Of a DNA stretch of 64,000 nucleotides, positions 31,456 to 42,022 are shown one piece after another. This stretch comes from Oceanisphaera profunda (GTDB lineage Bacteria > Pseudomonadota > Gammaproteobacteria > Enterobacterales > Aeromonadaceae). Numbering within the stretch: the first letter of the stretch is position 1; the number at the start of each line of letters is the position of its first letter. The stretch lies in NCBI RefSeq assembly GCF_002157895.1, contig NZ_CP021377.1:1364001-1428000 (forward strand). The letters run 5' to 3'. Both the position numbers and the translations under genes were made by a program. The notes beneath the pieces are model-generated. The model was not told the origin of the DNA. It did no database searches and was given only the letters and a program-made list of their open reading frames with translations.

Positions 31456-32799
31456 TCACTCCTTACGCTTTTCCTTATAAGCGCCAGCCTCAATCCCATG
31501 GCGACTCAGCAGTTTATAAAAGTCGGTACGATTGCGCCCCGCTAGACCCGCCGCTTGGCTCACGTTACCGTCGGTCATGCGCAGAATTTTATGCAGATAG
31601 AGCCGTTCAAACTCGGCTCGTGCCTCATTAAAGGTTGGGAATTGCTCACGGCTATCCGCCAAAATACCTTCCAATAGCTGAGTGCCAATCACAGGCACCG
31701 ACGCCATCGCCACCGCTTGCTCTACCACATTCAGCAATTGGCGCACATTACCGGGCCAATTGGCCGCGGCCAACATGGATAACGCCTCGGGAGAAAAGCC
31801 CGTTACCTGCGTTTGTTGGCGGGTTTTGAGTTGCTCTAGCGCTTGGCGGGCCAGCAAGGGGATATCTTCCGGCCTTTGTTCAAGTGCCGGCAGCTGTAGG
31901 TTCATCACATTGAGTCGATAAAACAGATCTTCGCGAAATGTCCCCTCCTCCATGGCCGTCACCAAGTCACGATTGGTAGAAGACAGCACCCGCACATCTG
32001 TGGTCGCACTTTGACTGGCACCCAAAGCCCGCACTTGCTGTTGGGCTAACACTTGCAGCAGCTTGCCTTGCAATGCGGGGCTGAGTTCACCCACATCTTC
32101 TAACAGCACAGTGCCGCCGGCGGCGCTAATAAACACCCCAGGATGATCCGAGGTCGCACCACTAAAAGCGCCGTTCACATGACCAAATAACTCCGACTCC
32201 AACAATTGCTCGGTCATAGCGCCGCAGTTTAGCGAGATAAAAGGGTAATCTTGGCGCGGGCTAGAGTCGTGCAATGCCTGCGCCATCAGCGCCTTTCCGG
32301 AACCCGATGGTCCCGTCAGCAACACACTGATATCCAAGGGAGCAATGCGACGCGCCTGCTCTAATAACGCGATCATAATGGGGCTACGCGTGGGCACCCT
32401 TTGCTGCCAATCATCCACCACCGCCGGCAAGGACACGGCCAAGGCTTGATTGATGGTTTTACGTAATTCTTCTTTATCAATCGGCTTAGTTAAAAAACCA
32501 AACACCCCAGAGCGGGTGGCGGTAATGGCATCGGTAATAGAGCCATGAGCGGTCATAATAATCACTGGCAAGCCCACATGCTGGCGTTGAATGCGATCAA
32601 ATAACGCCAAGCCGTCCATGCCGTCCATGCGTAAATCACTCAATACCAAGTCGGGGCGCTCTTGCTCTAACCAAGTTAAGGCTTCGGCACCACTGCCGGC
32701 AGTCGTGACCGCAAAGCCTTCACTCTTAAGACGTAATCCCAACAACTTCAGTAAGCTGACATCATCGTCCACTAGTAATATTCTGGCTTTACGTTTCAT
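31456..32799 (-). CDS. glrR: Sigma-54-dependent response regulator GlrR/QseF
   Basis: The 447-residue regulator has a receiver domain (phosphorylated Asp55 in LVLSDLRMDG, Lys105 in LTKP), an AAA+ domain and a C-terminal Fis-type helix-turn-helix (GNVSQAAGLAGRNRTDFYKLL). In E. coli it activates glmY and rpoE from sigma-54 promoters. Three ATPase motifs differ from E. coli GlrR: Walker A GPSGSGKA (163-170) lacks the usual Glu after Lys, GAFTGA reads GAFSGA (210-215), and Walker B reads LLEDVGEL (232-239) where DE is expected. It may still be active, but this needs testing. It ends the qseE-qseG-glrR unit. Confidence 0.93.
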   Translation of the reverse strand: MKRKARILLVDDDVSLLKLLGLRLKSEGFAVTTAGSGAEALTWLEQERPDLVLSDLRMDGMDGLALFDRIQRQHVGLPVIIMTAHGSITDAITATRSGVFGFLTKPIDKEELRKTINQALAVSLPAVVDDWQQRVPTRSPIMIALLEQARRIAPLDISVLLTGPSGSGKALMAQALHDSSPRQDYPFISLNCGAMTEQLLESELFGHVNGAFSGATSDHPGVFISAAGGTVLLEDVGELSPALQGKLLQVLAQQQVRALGASQSATTDVRVLSSTNRDLVTAMEEGTFREDLFYRLNVMNLQLPALEQRPEDIPLLARQALEQLKTRQQTQVTGFSPEALSMLAAANWPGNVRQLLNVVEQAVAMASVPVIGTQLLEGILADSREQFPTFNEARAEFERLYLHKILRMTDGNVSQAAGLAGRNRTDFYKLLSRHGIEAGAYKEKRKE

Positions 32800-32804
32800 G
32801 GCCG

Positions 32805-33290
32805 TTACTCTTGAAATTTACGGTCGTTTATCTGCTGTTCGATGTTCGCCAGCTCTTTGAGTTTTTTGGTCAGATTGTTTATGTGCTGCTGACGATCCAC
32901 TAACTGGCGCTGCATCTGTAAGATTTCTTGATTATAGCTTTGATACACACCCAGTAACTGTTGTTCTGCGGGTGAGGCTGTGGCTAGGTGTTGTTGAAAC
33001 AATTGCTGGGCCTGCTGCCGTTGGTTGTAGCTGGCTTTGGGATGACTCTGCCAGAGCGCGCGCTTTAATTCTGCTTGATCGGTATTTTGTAACTGACTCA
33101 AGGCCTGCTGGCGCTGGCTGTCATTACTGTGTTGTACGGTATCGGACAGCGCTAACCAAGCTTGCAGCTGTTGAGCCTCTGAGGGCTCTGTGACTTCAAC
33201 CTTAGGATCGGACTGTTGTAACAGGGGGAAAGGCAAGGTACAACCAGATAACATCAGCGCTAAAGCAGCGCCATACCATGCTTTATTCAT
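32805..33290 (-). CDS. qseG: QseG-like outer membrane lipoprotein
   Basis: The start MNKAWYGAALALMLSGC gives 161 residues with a lipobox (LSGC). A long glutamine-rich helical region follows, ending in a coiled coil (QMQRQLVDRQQHINNLTKKL). Position between sensor kinase and regulator identifies it with E. coli QseG (YfhG), which modulates QseE/GlrK. Its start overlaps the kinase stop by 8 nt. Sequence similarity in this family is low, so the name rests mainly on synteny and lipoprotein character. Confidence 0.8.
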   Translation of the reverse strand: MNKAWYGAALALMLSGCTLPFPLLQQSDPKVEVTEPSEAQQLQAWLALSDTVQHSNDSQRQQALSQLQNTDQAELKRALWQSHPKASYNQRQQAQQLFQQHLATASPAEQQLLGVYQSYNQEILQMQRQLVDRQQHINNLTKKLKELANIEQQINDRKFQE

Positions 33291-34743
33291 CAGAGATTCC
33301 TTTATTATTATGATTAGGCAGGCTGAGTTCAAAACAAACCAGTTCTGTCATTTCTGTATCCAAAATCAAGCGACCGCCCATACTTAAGGCCGCTTCGCGC
33401 GCAATACTCAAGCCAATACCCGAGCCTTTTAATACCCCTTTTCGCACCTGATTGCCTTGCACAAAGGGCTCAAAAATACGGTCTTTATCCTGCTCAGGAA
33501 TAGGTTGTCCGGTATTTGCCACGGTTAATACATATTCTGCAGACTCGGCACTCAGCTGGGAGGTGATTTGCAGCACGCCGCCTACATCTGCATAGTTCAC
33601 CGCATTAGAAATCAGGTTATCGAGCACCAGCTTTAAACGGTGACCATCCGCTAACGGGCACTCATCAATCAGCGCCACACTCACCTGCAAATTTTTGTTT
33701 TCGATGGTCAAGCGATGCGCCGTCAAGCTTTGCTCTAATAAAGGCAATACCACCACCGGCTCTTCATACACTTGCACTTGTTGAATGCGATTGTAATCGA
33801 GCAGTTGCTCAATTAACTCTTGCAGCCGAAAACTGTTCAGTACTAACAGCTCACAGATTTCTTCTTGTTCGTCAGTCAAAGGGCCCGTGACTTGTTCAAG
33901 TAGTAAGTCAGCCCCTTCCCGCAAGCTGGCCAATGGAGTTTTTAACTCATGAGATAAATGGCGCAAGAACTGTAGTTTTTGCGCTTCTAGCTCCCGCAAG
34001 CGTAAATGCAACCACTGTAATTTATCGCCCAGCTCGACTAACTCGGCCGGTCCGCGGATCGGTTTTGTTTCAGGCTCAACACCGGCGCCTAAGTTTAAAA
34101 TTCTTTTTTCTAACTGCCGCACCGGGCGAATAATCAGATAAGTAAACAATAAAGCCAATAGTAAACTTGCCCCTCCCAGCGCACCGCTAAGCAGCAACAA
34201 TTGCTGGCGAACCACGATAACATGAGCGCGTTCTTGTTGAATGCGCGCATCTATTTGCGATCTGGTTAACTTATCAAGCGCCACTGTAGCACTGCTAAAA
34301 GAGTTAAAAATAACCACTCTGTCGCGAATTTCATCGTTGCTCGCCTGCGCCAAATCCACCAAATACAGTAATTGATGCTGTAATGAAGCCCCAAGATCTC
34401 CGCCATCAATACTGAATAACAGCTGCTCAAGCTCCAAGCGGTAGCGCTCTAACAAACGTAAATAGGATTGGCGTATTTCAGGGTTTTCTAGCACCACATA
34501 ACGGCGAATGGCCCGCTCCATTTCCAGTGCCAGATCGTTCATATCTGTGGCCCGACGGGTATCGACCACCGCACTCTCCACCCCTGCTTGAGCAGATAAA
34601 ATAACCTGCTCTAAGCTACGTCCATTTTGGATCACCAGTAAAATGAGCGGCAGTAATACTAAGGTAAAGGCAACCAAGACCAAGCGCAGTAGCGAGCGAG
34701 GCAAAAATCTTAGCGCGGCATGGGACATCAGATAGACACTCAT
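33283..34743 (-). CDS. glrK: Sensor histidine kinase GlrK/QseE
   Basis: A 486-residue inner-membrane kinase. Transmembrane segment 1 is near residues 18-38 (LVLVAFTLVLLPLILLVI), then a periplasmic helical domain, segment 2 near 180-202, a HAMP-like linker, the phospho-acceptor histidine in FLRHLSHELKTPLASLREG, and an ATP-binding domain (LDNLISNAVNYADVGG, GSGIGLSIARE). It heads the kinase-lipoprotein-regulator operon. About 280 nt separate it from pgaD. Its signal is not evident from the sequence. Confidence 0.93.
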   Translation of the reverse strand: MSVYLMSHAALRFLPRSLLRLVLVAFTLVLLPLILLVIQNGRSLEQVILSAQAGVESAVVDTRRATDMNDLALEMERAIRRYVVLENPEIRQSYLRLLERYRLELEQLLFSIDGGDLGASLQHQLLYLVDLAQASNDEIRDRVVIFNSFSSATVALDKLTRSQIDARIQQERAHVIVVRQQLLLLSGALGGASLLLALLFTYLIIRPVRQLEKRILNLGAGVEPETKPIRGPAELVELGDKLQWLHLRLRELEAQKLQFLRHLSHELKTPLASLREGADLLLEQVTGPLTDEQEEICELLVLNSFRLQELIEQLLDYNRIQQVQVYEEPVVVLPLLEQSLTAHRLTIENKNLQVSVALIDECPLADGHRLKLVLDNLISNAVNYADVGGVLQITSQLSAESAEYVLTVANTGQPIPEQDKDRIFEPFVQGNQVRKGVLKGSGIGLSIAREAALSMGGRLILDTEMTELVCFELSLPNHNNKGISDE

Positions 34744-34797
34744 TTATTTAACGGGCAAGCAGGATAACAAAAATGCACCTAAAGGCAGACAATAGAA

Positions 34798-34826
34798 TAT
34801 AAAACGGCTACTCAAAGAGTAGCCGT
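34798..34826 (-). terminator. Terminator downstream of pgaD
   Basis: On the minus strand ACGGCTACTC-TTT-GAGTAGCCGT is followed by TTT. It lies about 200 nt beyond the pgaD stop and 55 nt before the glrK start. Confidence 0.75.
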
Positions 34827-35026
34827 GGGGTGTTTGCCGAGCTTTAGCTGCCATTCTGTAGGAGCGTTACTGCAAATATCCAAATCCTGCGATGGGCCAT
34901 ACACGACACAATTTAATTAATACTGGTTAAAGCATTGATACGTTCCAGCATCCGTAGAGTTACGCATTTCCAATCGTCGGTAATCAACCTTATTAATTTA
35001 CTATTTTCCGCCGCTAAAATAACAGC

Positions 35027-35461
35027 TTACCACTTCGAAATAACGTCCTGCTCCCGCTTGAAGCTGACTTCCAATGCTGTCCCGTCATTATTGTAACTAA
35101 CGACGACTATTTGTGACTGGTTCAATTGCTCCAAGGTTTCCTGTGTTAACCCAAATTGAATGGCCAATTGGCCATGGGGTAACTCTTGGGGTCTAATGCG
35201 CCGCTCGGTACGAAAGCGGCGCTGATTATACTTTGCCCATAGAATTAACAGCAGACTGTTAGCTAGTGCAATCAGCAGATAGAAAATAACAGTACCAAGG
35301 GTCAGGCTGAGGGGATCTCCCCCCTCCGATTGAGCATGTAAGACAGTAACCACGCCGTGATATATCAACCAGATAAATCCGACCCAAGCGATTATGGTCA
35401 GCAGGCTGTCTAGCAGTTTCGGCAGTATACGGCGCTCTGTAACAATCAATGGATGGCTCAT
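35027..35461 (-). CDS. pgaD: PNAG synthesis accessory membrane protein PgaD
   Basis: A 144-residue inner-membrane protein with two transmembrane helices (about residues 14-40 and 58-80) and a cytoplasmic tail. PgaD joins PgaC in the c-di-GMP-responsive polymerase complex for poly-beta-1,6-N-acetylglucosamine. It overlaps the pgaC end by 4 nt (ATGA-type junction) and is the last gene of pgaABCD. The name rests on size, topology and position, since the family is poorly conserved. Confidence 0.88.
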   Translation of the reverse strand: MSHPLIVTERRILPKLLDSLLTIIAWVGFIWLIYHGVVTVLHAQSEGGDPLSLTLGTVIFYLLIALANSLLLILWAKYNQRRFRTERRIRPQELPHGQLAIQFGLTQETLEQLNQSQIVVVSYNNDGTALEVSFKREQDVISKW

Positions 35462-36792
35462 CGTACAATCCTCCCAATACCACGGTCTGGGCTAACCCAG
35501 CGTGCTCGCTGACTACGACCTTTAAGCATCACCCGTGTAAAGGCCACCAAGGTGGTACATAGACTCAGTATCCAGTACACCACTGGGAACCAAATAATCC
35601 AGAATAACGAGCCTAAAAAATTTTTCTCGTAACGCCGCTCGATCAACAAGCTGACCGAGAACTGCAGCAAGCACACAATTCCCAGTAACAGCCCAGTAAA
35701 GGCGGGGGGGAAAATTTGTGGTACCGCCAAATTTCCGGGTAGAGACACAAACAAGCCAGCTATAAATAGGAATAAGCTGACAAAATAGGTAAATGCCCAA
35801 ATTGTTGATAGGCAAAACTCGGCAATCAAGGGCCACATGCGATGGTTGCGCCACACCCAAATATTGCGGATGTTCTTAAGAAAAACCTCGGCACCGCCTT
35901 GTGCCCAGCGCAAACGCTGTTTCCAGAGCCCAGCTAGGGTTTCAGGCATCAAAATCCAACACAGTGCTCGCGGCTCAAAGAAGATTGACCAGTGTTGGAG
36001 CTGCAACTTCCAACTGATATCAATATCTTCGGTGACCATGTCGTTGCTCCAAAAGCCAACTTCAGCCAAGGCGCGTTTGCGAAAGGCGGCAATCACGCCT
36101 GACACGGCAAAAACCTGTCCATAAATGCGTTGGGTACGCTTGATCAAACCAATAATGGAGGAAAACTCGCCCACCTGTATTCGGCCAACCAAAGTGGAAC
36201 GGGTACGAACACGCGGGTTGCCGGTAACCGCACCCACGCGCGGATTTTCTAACAATGGCAACACCATGTAGGCCGCCGCATCCCGATCAAGCATCGCATC
36301 ACCATCAATGCATACCAGCAAGTCGCTACGTGCGGCCATGGCGCCGGTATTCAGTGCCATCGCCTTGCCCTGATTAGTGGCCAAATGAATGACGCGTAAC
36401 TGCGGGTATTCCTGTGTCAGCTGATCCAGCACCTCGCCAGTATTGTCAAAAGAGCCATCATTGATAGCAATCACCTCGATGTTTTCATAGCGCTGCGCCA
36501 TGGCGGCACCTATGGTTTCTCGGGCGTTAATTCCCTCGTTAAAGCAGGGGATCAAGATTGAAACCAGTGGATTACCCGGCAACTCTGGTGGTGCAACATT
36601 CTCGCCCTTAAGCCAGTGACGCTCGCGGTAAAACCAGAAATACATACCCCCCATGATCCACAGCCCTGACATAAACAACGGCCAGAAAAAGACGAAGTTA
36701 AGCAGTATTTCACCCGTAAATACGAGGGCGACGCCCAGCGGCAGGCTGAGTACGGTACAGAGCACGAGGAAAGCAAATAGTCGATCACTCAT
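35458..36792 (-). CDS. pgaC: PNAG synthase glycosyltransferase PgaC
   Basis: A processive family 2 glycosyltransferase that polymerises UDP-GlcNAc into PNAG and threads it through the inner membrane. The 444 residues (E. coli 441) include two N-terminal membrane helices and [20 protein letters not shown]. The catalytic motifs are [13 protein letters not shown] (D-x-D), [10 protein letters not shown] (TED) and [10 protein letters not shown] (QxxRW). Two or three C-terminal helices follow. It overlaps the pgaB end by 8 nt. Confidence 0.97.
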   Translation of the reverse strand: MSDRLFAFLVLCTVLSLPLGVALVFTGEILLNFVFFWPLFMSGLWIMGGMYFWFYRERHWLKGENVAPPELPGNPLVSILIPCFNEGINARETIGAAMAQRYENIEVIAINDGSFDNTGEVLDQLTQEYPQLRVIHLATNQGKAMALNTGAMAARSDLLVCIDGDAMLDRDAAAYMVLPLLENPRVGAVTGNPRVRTRSTLVGRIQVGEFSSIIGLIKRTQRIYGQVFAVSGVIAAFRKRALAEVGFWSNDMVTEDIDISWKLQLQHWSIFFEPRALCWILMPETLAGLWKQRLRWAQGGAEVFLKNIRNIWVWRNHRMWPLIAEFCLSTIWAFTYFVSLFLFIAGLFVSLPGNLAVPQIFPPAFTGLLLGIVCLLQFSVSLLIERRYEKNFLGSLFWIIWFPVVYWILSLCTTLVAFTRVMLKGRSQRARWVSPDRGIGRIVR

Positions 36793-38779
36793 AATTTGGG
36801 TACCAGTATGATGAAAATGCAGGCCGGATGGTTTTCAGATCAGGCTGGTTGCTCAAGAAATCATCCGGATAGTAGCCAAAGTGACGAGCACCGTTCATTT
36901 GTAGCTGGTACATCCACTCGGCCAGCTGGCTGGATGGGATCGGTAGGTGGCCGCCATTCTTACGCCAGTCTAGGGTTTGCAACTCAAATAACACCTTGTT
37001 TTGCGCGCCTTGTTGCGCCAGCGAAGTTTTCACCAATTTTTTCAGCCACGCATTACTCTGCTTAAGCGGTACTTCTTCCATCAGCGGCATGGCCATTACC
37101 GCAGTCCAATTGTAGGTTTGCATAAAGTCGTTTAAATTCTGTGCAAACCATTGTTCGGATTTAGGTTCCAGTATCGGCATGGCGTAGATGTTGCGCGCCG
37201 TTTTCACCTGAGGCCCACGAATATCACGCACCGCTTGGGTGAGATCTTTAGTAAAATCAATCAGGAATTGCGACTTATAACGGCTCCATGCTTGAAGTTG
37301 CTTAGGGTTACGGCGAATACTGGCAATGTCATTACCGAACCCCGCAGCCTTATAGGCCGCTAGCGCGTCACTACCTGCGTCTTCAAAATCCGAGAGCAGA
37401 GCATCGTCATGAAAGAGGATGCCGTGGAATGCGGCGTGGCCTGCCAGATCTTCGTAGATTTCGGTGATCTGCTGACGTGCCACTGGGTTCCAAGGTGAGA
37501 GACGTTGGTATTGTGCCTGTTCGCTACTAACACCTTTTGCAGACCAGCTTTGCACTCGCGGGATCTGCTTATCTAGATCAAACGCCAGCACCGGCATCCA
37601 AGCATAAATTTTAACATCAGCCCGGGTGTGCAGCTGCCAAGAAACAAAGTTGAACAGGTCGGCGCGCATCGGCAACCAGCGGTTGGGGAAATACAGCTCT
37701 TTAACCGTGCCATCGCCTTGTGGATCCGCATACGCCTGCAAGAAGACATGGGAAGCTTTCATGTCATACACCCGCTGGATCAGCGCATCGATATTCTTTC
37801 GCTGTTGCTCGGGATCGCTGTCATAAACATAATCTAAATCGACGTGCATTACACGGGCCGACTCTTGCTCTTCAAATCGGGTAACCTGCCTAGCAAAAGC
37901 GTCAATGCTGGGGTTGCCGGAGATCAGTATGCGTGGAATGCTGCTTAAATCCTCAACATTAGCCAGCCCCGTTTGTAAGGTAAATGCCATGTCATAGCCG
38001 TGTTTACGCAAAACCGACAAGGTAGTGCCGCTAGCCGCACCGTAGGGCCACACCCACGCAATAGGAGATTTGTCGGTCACCTCTGTGATTTTTTGCGTAA
38101 TTTTTAACACATCAGCTTCAACCCTATCGTGGAATGCGGCTTCACTTTCATAGGCTTTTAGTTTGGGATCGTAGAGGCGATTGGCAATGGTTGGCTTTTT
38201 ACTGCCTTGGGGATTGCCCAGAGCGCCATAGTGTGAATCCCAGGTATGGGCACCAATGTTGACCAAAGGTGAGTCTTTTAATGCGCGCACCATCTCCCAG
38301 TTAGCAAAGCGCTTGCGCTCGGTGGGCAAGCCACCAAAGTCCACAAGCTGATCTGCAGGCGTATCCAGCCAAGCGCCGACCGGTGCCCACAGTGCCGGCC
38401 AATTATAAGCCTTAAGCAGCGGGTAGACTCGGGTATAAAAACTGCTGTAACCGTCATCAAAACTCAACAACACCGCTTTATTAGGCAAGGGTTTGCCGCC
38501 ATTATGTGCATCGAGAATTTGTTGCACGCTAATAGCGGTGTAGCCGTTATCAAACAGCCAAGCCATTTGATCATTGAGCGCGCTGGTTCTGACCGATAAA
38601 TAACGCTCATCGGCGACGTCATCTTCCACATCGTGATAACCCAGAGCCAGAAAATGGTTCTTGGGCCAAGGTTTATCCATGTTCAGCAACGCACGCTGTT
38701 GTGGCGGCAAAAAATCCACTGGCTGAGCAAAGGCAATGGTCGAGAACAATGCGAACACAATGGCTGCAACTTGTAGCAT
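36785..38779 (-). CDS. pgaB: PNAG N-deacetylase / glycoside hydrolase PgaB
   Basis: PgaB partly deacetylates PNAG in the periplasm, which is needed for export. The start at 38779 ([19 protein letters not shown]) has GGAG 6 nt upstream and gives 664 residues (E. coli 672). The N-terminal polysaccharide deacetylase domain has [15 protein letters not shown] and GAHTWDSH metal-binding motifs. The C-terminal half is the GH153-like hydrolase domain ([23 protein letters not shown]). Unlike the E. coli lipoprotein, the signal peptide has no cysteine lipobox, so this form may be soluble or otherwise tethered. Confidence 0.95.
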   Translation of the reverse strand: MLQVAAIVFALFSTIAFAQPVDFLPPQQRALLNMDKPWPKNHFLALGYHDVEDDVADERYLSVRTSALNDQMAWLFDNGYTAISVQQILDAHNGGKPLPNKAVLLSFDDGYSSFYTRVYPLLKAYNWPALWAPVGAWLDTPADQLVDFGGLPTERKRFANWEMVRALKDSPLVNIGAHTWDSHYGALGNPQGSKKPTIANRLYDPKLKAYESEAAFHDRVEADVLKITQKITEVTDKSPIAWVWPYGAASGTTLSVLRKHGYDMAFTLQTGLANVEDLSSIPRILISGNPSIDAFARQVTRFEEQESARVMHVDLDYVYDSDPEQQRKNIDALIQRVYDMKASHVFLQAYADPQGDGTVKELYFPNRWLPMRADLFNFVSWQLHTRADVKIYAWMPVLAFDLDKQIPRVQSWSAKGVSSEQAQYQRLSPWNPVARQQITEIYEDLAGHAAFHGILFHDDALLSDFEDAGSDALAAYKAAGFGNDIASIRRNPKQLQAWSRYKSQFLIDFTKDLTQAVRDIRGPQVKTARNIYAMPILEPKSEQWFAQNLNDFMQTYNWTAVMAMPLMEEVPLKQSNAWLKKLVKTSLAQQGAQNKVLFELQTLDWRKNGGHLPIPSSQLAEWMYQLQMNGARHFGYYPDDFLSNQPDLKTIRPAFSSYWYPNYE

Positions 38780-38798
38780 ATATTTCTCCATTTCAGCC

Positions 38799-41270
38799 TC
38801 AAAATTTAAAGTTAACATCAAATACCAGACTTAAATCATGCTCACGCTGGCCGTCATAGGGTTGCTTGTTCCAAAGCAGCATAGCGCCCACATCAAATAC
38901 ACTGTTGGTCTCATAACGCTGCCCGTAGCCTGCGGTAGTACTTAAACCGCCACCAAAATCTTCCTGCCAGTAATAACCAGCGCCCAGTACCAATTGTTGG
39001 CGCCAAACTTGGTCATAACGACGATACAACACATGATCGATAAACAGGGTGGGCGCAATACTCAGATCTTGTTCAGGGCTGTAATAGGCGCCATCCTGCT
39101 GGCTGTTGCTACTCATGCCGATAGTCGGCAGCAGATCTATAAACAAATAGGGCCGAGTGTACAGACGCTCTACACCTGTGATAGCCACATTGATTCTTTG
39201 GTTATCGTCGGAAAAATCACTCGCAGCCACACTAAATTGGTATTGACGACGTTCGTTTTCATACCAACGCACATAACCGCCTACTTGATTGGATGTCACC
39301 CCACTGCGGATCGCCCGCAGTGGGGTGTCACGGGCTAACCGCTCAATATTAGTACCCACACGCCAGTTATCATTAAAGTCATGCCAGTAAGAAAAACGCG
39401 CACCGGTTTTATTCTCGCTAACGGCATTATGGTTAGACAGCTCCAGCTCACCCCAATTGTCGCGAGTGCTATATTCCGCTCCTATAGCTTGAATACGCTT
39501 GCTACCCTTACCTTCGTCAAAGCGCCCGGCTGCATAGTCAAAACCAATAAAGGGCCGCCAATGTTCGTACATACGCGGGCCATAAAGTGCGGAATTAAAA
39601 TTCAGGTCTTGCGAACCACTTATCGGGTTATCAGAGGAAATACCTTTACTGCCAGTGAGCCTAAATTCAGATAAGTTTTCAACCTGATGCGCACGCGCCA
39701 GTTGCTGCGTAGCCGGTTCATTGGGACTACGCTGCACAACATCTTTAACCAGCAGGTCAAACTGCCCCCACTCTTGCAAGTCTTGTGCAACATAAGCCTG
39801 TTGGCGCTCTAAGATCAGACTGTAGGGCTCTAACACCTCGCCAATTTTCAGCTGTCGTTCGGCGGCTCTGGGAAGACCGCGCGCTAATAAAGTTTCCGCA
39901 AGATTAATGCGCAAGCCTTGGTTACCAGGCCCACTATCACTCAGCTTCTGGTTATGCTGCTCTGCCGCATCGAGGCGATTCACCTTTTGGAGATAGTGAC
40001 CTTGTAATACTTGGCCAGATAACCAGTTATCGTTGGGTTGGGGTGTGGGCGAGCCGTAGTCATAGCGATGGTAAGGGGTGTTGGCCATTATATCGCTCGC
40101 GATCAATCCTGCTTCATCAAGATGATCGCTTTCCAATGCTGCAAAGAAAAATTCTTGCGCATCTTCCGGTCGCAACTTAAACGCAGGTGTGGTGCCGAAC
40201 AGTTCGTGCAGGATACGATAGGCCTTATCCGGTTGGCGATTAGACAAGTAAGCACTTGCCGCCCAGCGCTTAGCATAAGTAGGCATCGCAGGATCCTGTT
40301 TTTGCAAATTTTCGTATTCGTTGATCGCGTCCTTATGCCGATTGCGCGCTACATAGGCGCCAAGCCTGTCAATACGTGCGCGACGAATGTCTGCACCTGC
40401 ATCAGGCAACCCTTGCCAGCTTTGCAGCAATTGGCGATAGCGTGCTAGCGCGCGGTCTGCAATCCAGTATTTATCCTGCTCACCGCGACTATGGGTGTGG
40501 GCCATGCGTACCATCTCGGCAACTTGGTCCAGCTCCAAATGACGCAGCACGGCGGCGTCCGATGTATGTTGTTTACCAAACTGAAGTGCGGGTTTTGACA
40601 CCAGCTTGGCAGCCATGGCCTGCATCAGCTTAGTGTCTATATCCGACTGATCCGTGTCTTGATGCAGATCTTGCAACCGAGTTAAGGCAAACAGCTCATC
40701 CCAACCATTGCCACTCCCTTGGATAGTATAAAGCAGTACTTGGTGGCTGAGATAACTGCCATTTTCCTGCACAAATCGCTCCGCTTGCTGGCGGGCCTGT
40801 TGTTTCTCACCCGCGTCGGAAAGGCTCATTATCCAACCCGCGCGAGCATCCTGTAGATCAGGATTAAGACGCAGTTGCTCATGCCAAATGGCAAGAGATT
40901 GCTGCCATAATTTTAAGTTGCGATAAGAGCTGGCAGCCGCTAACGCACCGCGCGCAGGGATGCTGTTGCGCACGATTGGCGAAAAACCCTCCCAGACCGT
41001 GACCACCTGTTGGTCATCACCCGCCCAGTTGGCGACCTGCAGCCAGTCGGCTCGCATATTTGCATTAAGCTGACGGCTATTGCGTTCTAACCAAGTTAAT
41101 AAAGGTACAGTATTTCCAGACCTAGCCTGAATAACCAAATTATCATAGCTAAAGTCAGCGGCAACAACAGGCATTGCATGCAATACCATAACCAGCACCA
41201 AGCAACCTGAACGCAAAATACTTAATCCCATTCCATTTAGTTCGTTTACAACATTATTTTTAAGTTTCAC
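38799..41270 (-). CDS. pgaA: PNAG export porin PgaA
   Basis: An 823-residue outer-membrane protein (E. coli 807). The N-terminal signal peptide region ends in HAMPVVAADF. A periplasmic superhelix of tetratricopeptide repeats occupies about residues 40-510 (for example WLQVANWAGDDQQVVTVWEG, RINLAETLLARGLPRAAERQ). The C-terminal 300 residues form the beta-barrel, ending in an aromatic-rich DLSLVFDVNFKF. It starts the pgaABCD operon and is followed by pgaB 19 nt later. Confidence 0.95.
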   Translation of the reverse strand: MKLKNNVVNELNGMGLSILRSGCLVLVMVLHAMPVVAADFSYDNLVIQARSGNTVPLLTWLERNSRQLNANMRADWLQVANWAGDDQQVVTVWEGFSPIVRNSIPARGALAAASSYRNLKLWQQSLAIWHEQLRLNPDLQDARAGWIMSLSDAGEKQQARQQAERFVQENGSYLSHQVLLYTIQGSGNGWDELFALTRLQDLHQDTDQSDIDTKLMQAMAAKLVSKPALQFGKQHTSDAAVLRHLELDQVAEMVRMAHTHSRGEQDKYWIADRALARYRQLLQSWQGLPDAGADIRRARIDRLGAYVARNRHKDAINEYENLQKQDPAMPTYAKRWAASAYLSNRQPDKAYRILHELFGTTPAFKLRPEDAQEFFFAALESDHLDEAGLIASDIMANTPYHRYDYGSPTPQPNDNWLSGQVLQGHYLQKVNRLDAAEQHNQKLSDSGPGNQGLRINLAETLLARGLPRAAERQLKIGEVLEPYSLILERQQAYVAQDLQEWGQFDLLVKDVVQRSPNEPATQQLARAHQVENLSEFRLTGSKGISSDNPISGSQDLNFNSALYGPRMYEHWRPFIGFDYAAGRFDEGKGSKRIQAIGAEYSTRDNWGELELSNHNAVSENKTGARFSYWHDFNDNWRVGTNIERLARDTPLRAIRSGVTSNQVGGYVRWYENERRQYQFSVAASDFSDDNQRINVAITGVERLYTRPYLFIDLLPTIGMSSNSQQDGAYYSPEQDLSIAPTLFIDHVLYRRYDQVWRQQLVLGAGYYWQEDFGGGLSTTAGYGQRYETNSVFDVGAMLLWNKQPYDGQREHDLSLVFDVNFKF

Positions 41271-41722
41271 AGTCTAGAACTCCCTAAAAGGGCTTCAACG
41301 TTAGTAAACGCCTGACCAAGTATAAGCGATAATTTTTTAGCTAAGCTTATAAACGGAGTTTGCAATCAACTTTGTAAATAACTACTTAATTGAGGCTCTG
41401 TTCGTAATTCGCTGGCTAGCAAATATTATATAAATGCTCTTAACATAAACTAGTGTGCTTAGTTGGCTATCGCAAGGCGCGATTACAAATTTTTGTGATA
41501 GTTCACAATTATTTTATTTTCTTTATATTGTTGAATTACTGATAGATTCTCTAGCAATCAGATGAATAATCGTCTACAGCGCGTAATCCTTTTGACCTCG
41601 CCGACATTGGTGTCCTACGCGCTTACTATCCGGCAGTGGTTTACAGTGTTTAGCACCTGACTTTTCAGTCGTTAAAAACACAGAACACACTGTTTTAGTA
41701 CTTAAAATATAGTGTTACGTGA
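41271..41722. other. Upstream region of the pga operon
   Basis: About 450 AT-rich nucleotides with no convincing gene. It must contain the pga promoter and leader. I could not single out a -35/-10 pair with confidence, nor a riboswitch or a clear CsrA-type GGA cluster. Confidence 0.45.
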
Positions 41723-41956
41723 GCGTTAAGTCTATCGCTTAATTTTAATCAAAGCTTGAGCCAGGAAGCAAAACAAGCTTTCAAGGGACAGAGTCTGAGC
41801 AAAGTTCAAGGTTCTAACGGTAACTCTGCCACTATGGGCATGGGTGTAACTTGGGCCATAGACGACAATTTATCGATGGTGGTTAACTGGGCAGCAGGTT
41901 TAACACAAGATGCGCCTGACTACGTGGTAGGTGTACGCTTCCCGTATCGCTTTTAA
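41723..41956 (+). pseudogene. C-terminal fragment of an outer-membrane porin/transporter
   Basis: An open frame from a stop at 41720 to 41958 encodes about 78 residues (ALSLSLNFNQSLSQEAKQAF ... NLSMVVNWAAGLTQDAPDYVVGVRFPYRF). The alternating hydrophobic strands and terminal Phe are those of the last strands of a beta-barrel outer-membrane protein. There is no signal peptide, no start codon with a ribosome binding site, and no upstream barrel, so this is a remnant. A strong terminator follows 28 nt later, which was presumably that of the original gene. Confidence 0.6.
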
Positions 41957-41983
41957 TGCCTTAAAAGCATTAGTGATTACTAA

Positions 41984-42022
41984 CAAGGCCCTCTTTTGTC
42001 AAAAAAGAGGGCCTTGTTGTTT
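41984..42022 (+). terminator. Terminator of the porin remnant
   Basis: CAAGGCCCTCTTTT-GTCA-AAAAAGAGGGCCTTG followed by TTGTTT. A long perfect stem; it could act in both directions. Confidence 0.85.

Noticed and set aside
34827..35026. Possible GlmY-like small RNA between pgaD and glrK
   Set aside because: In enteric bacteria glmY lies before glrK, and there is a terminator here. I found no sigma-54 promoter pattern, no paired TGTC/GACA GlrR sites and no clear GlmY/GlmZ core, so the stretch is treated as 3' UTR and promoter.
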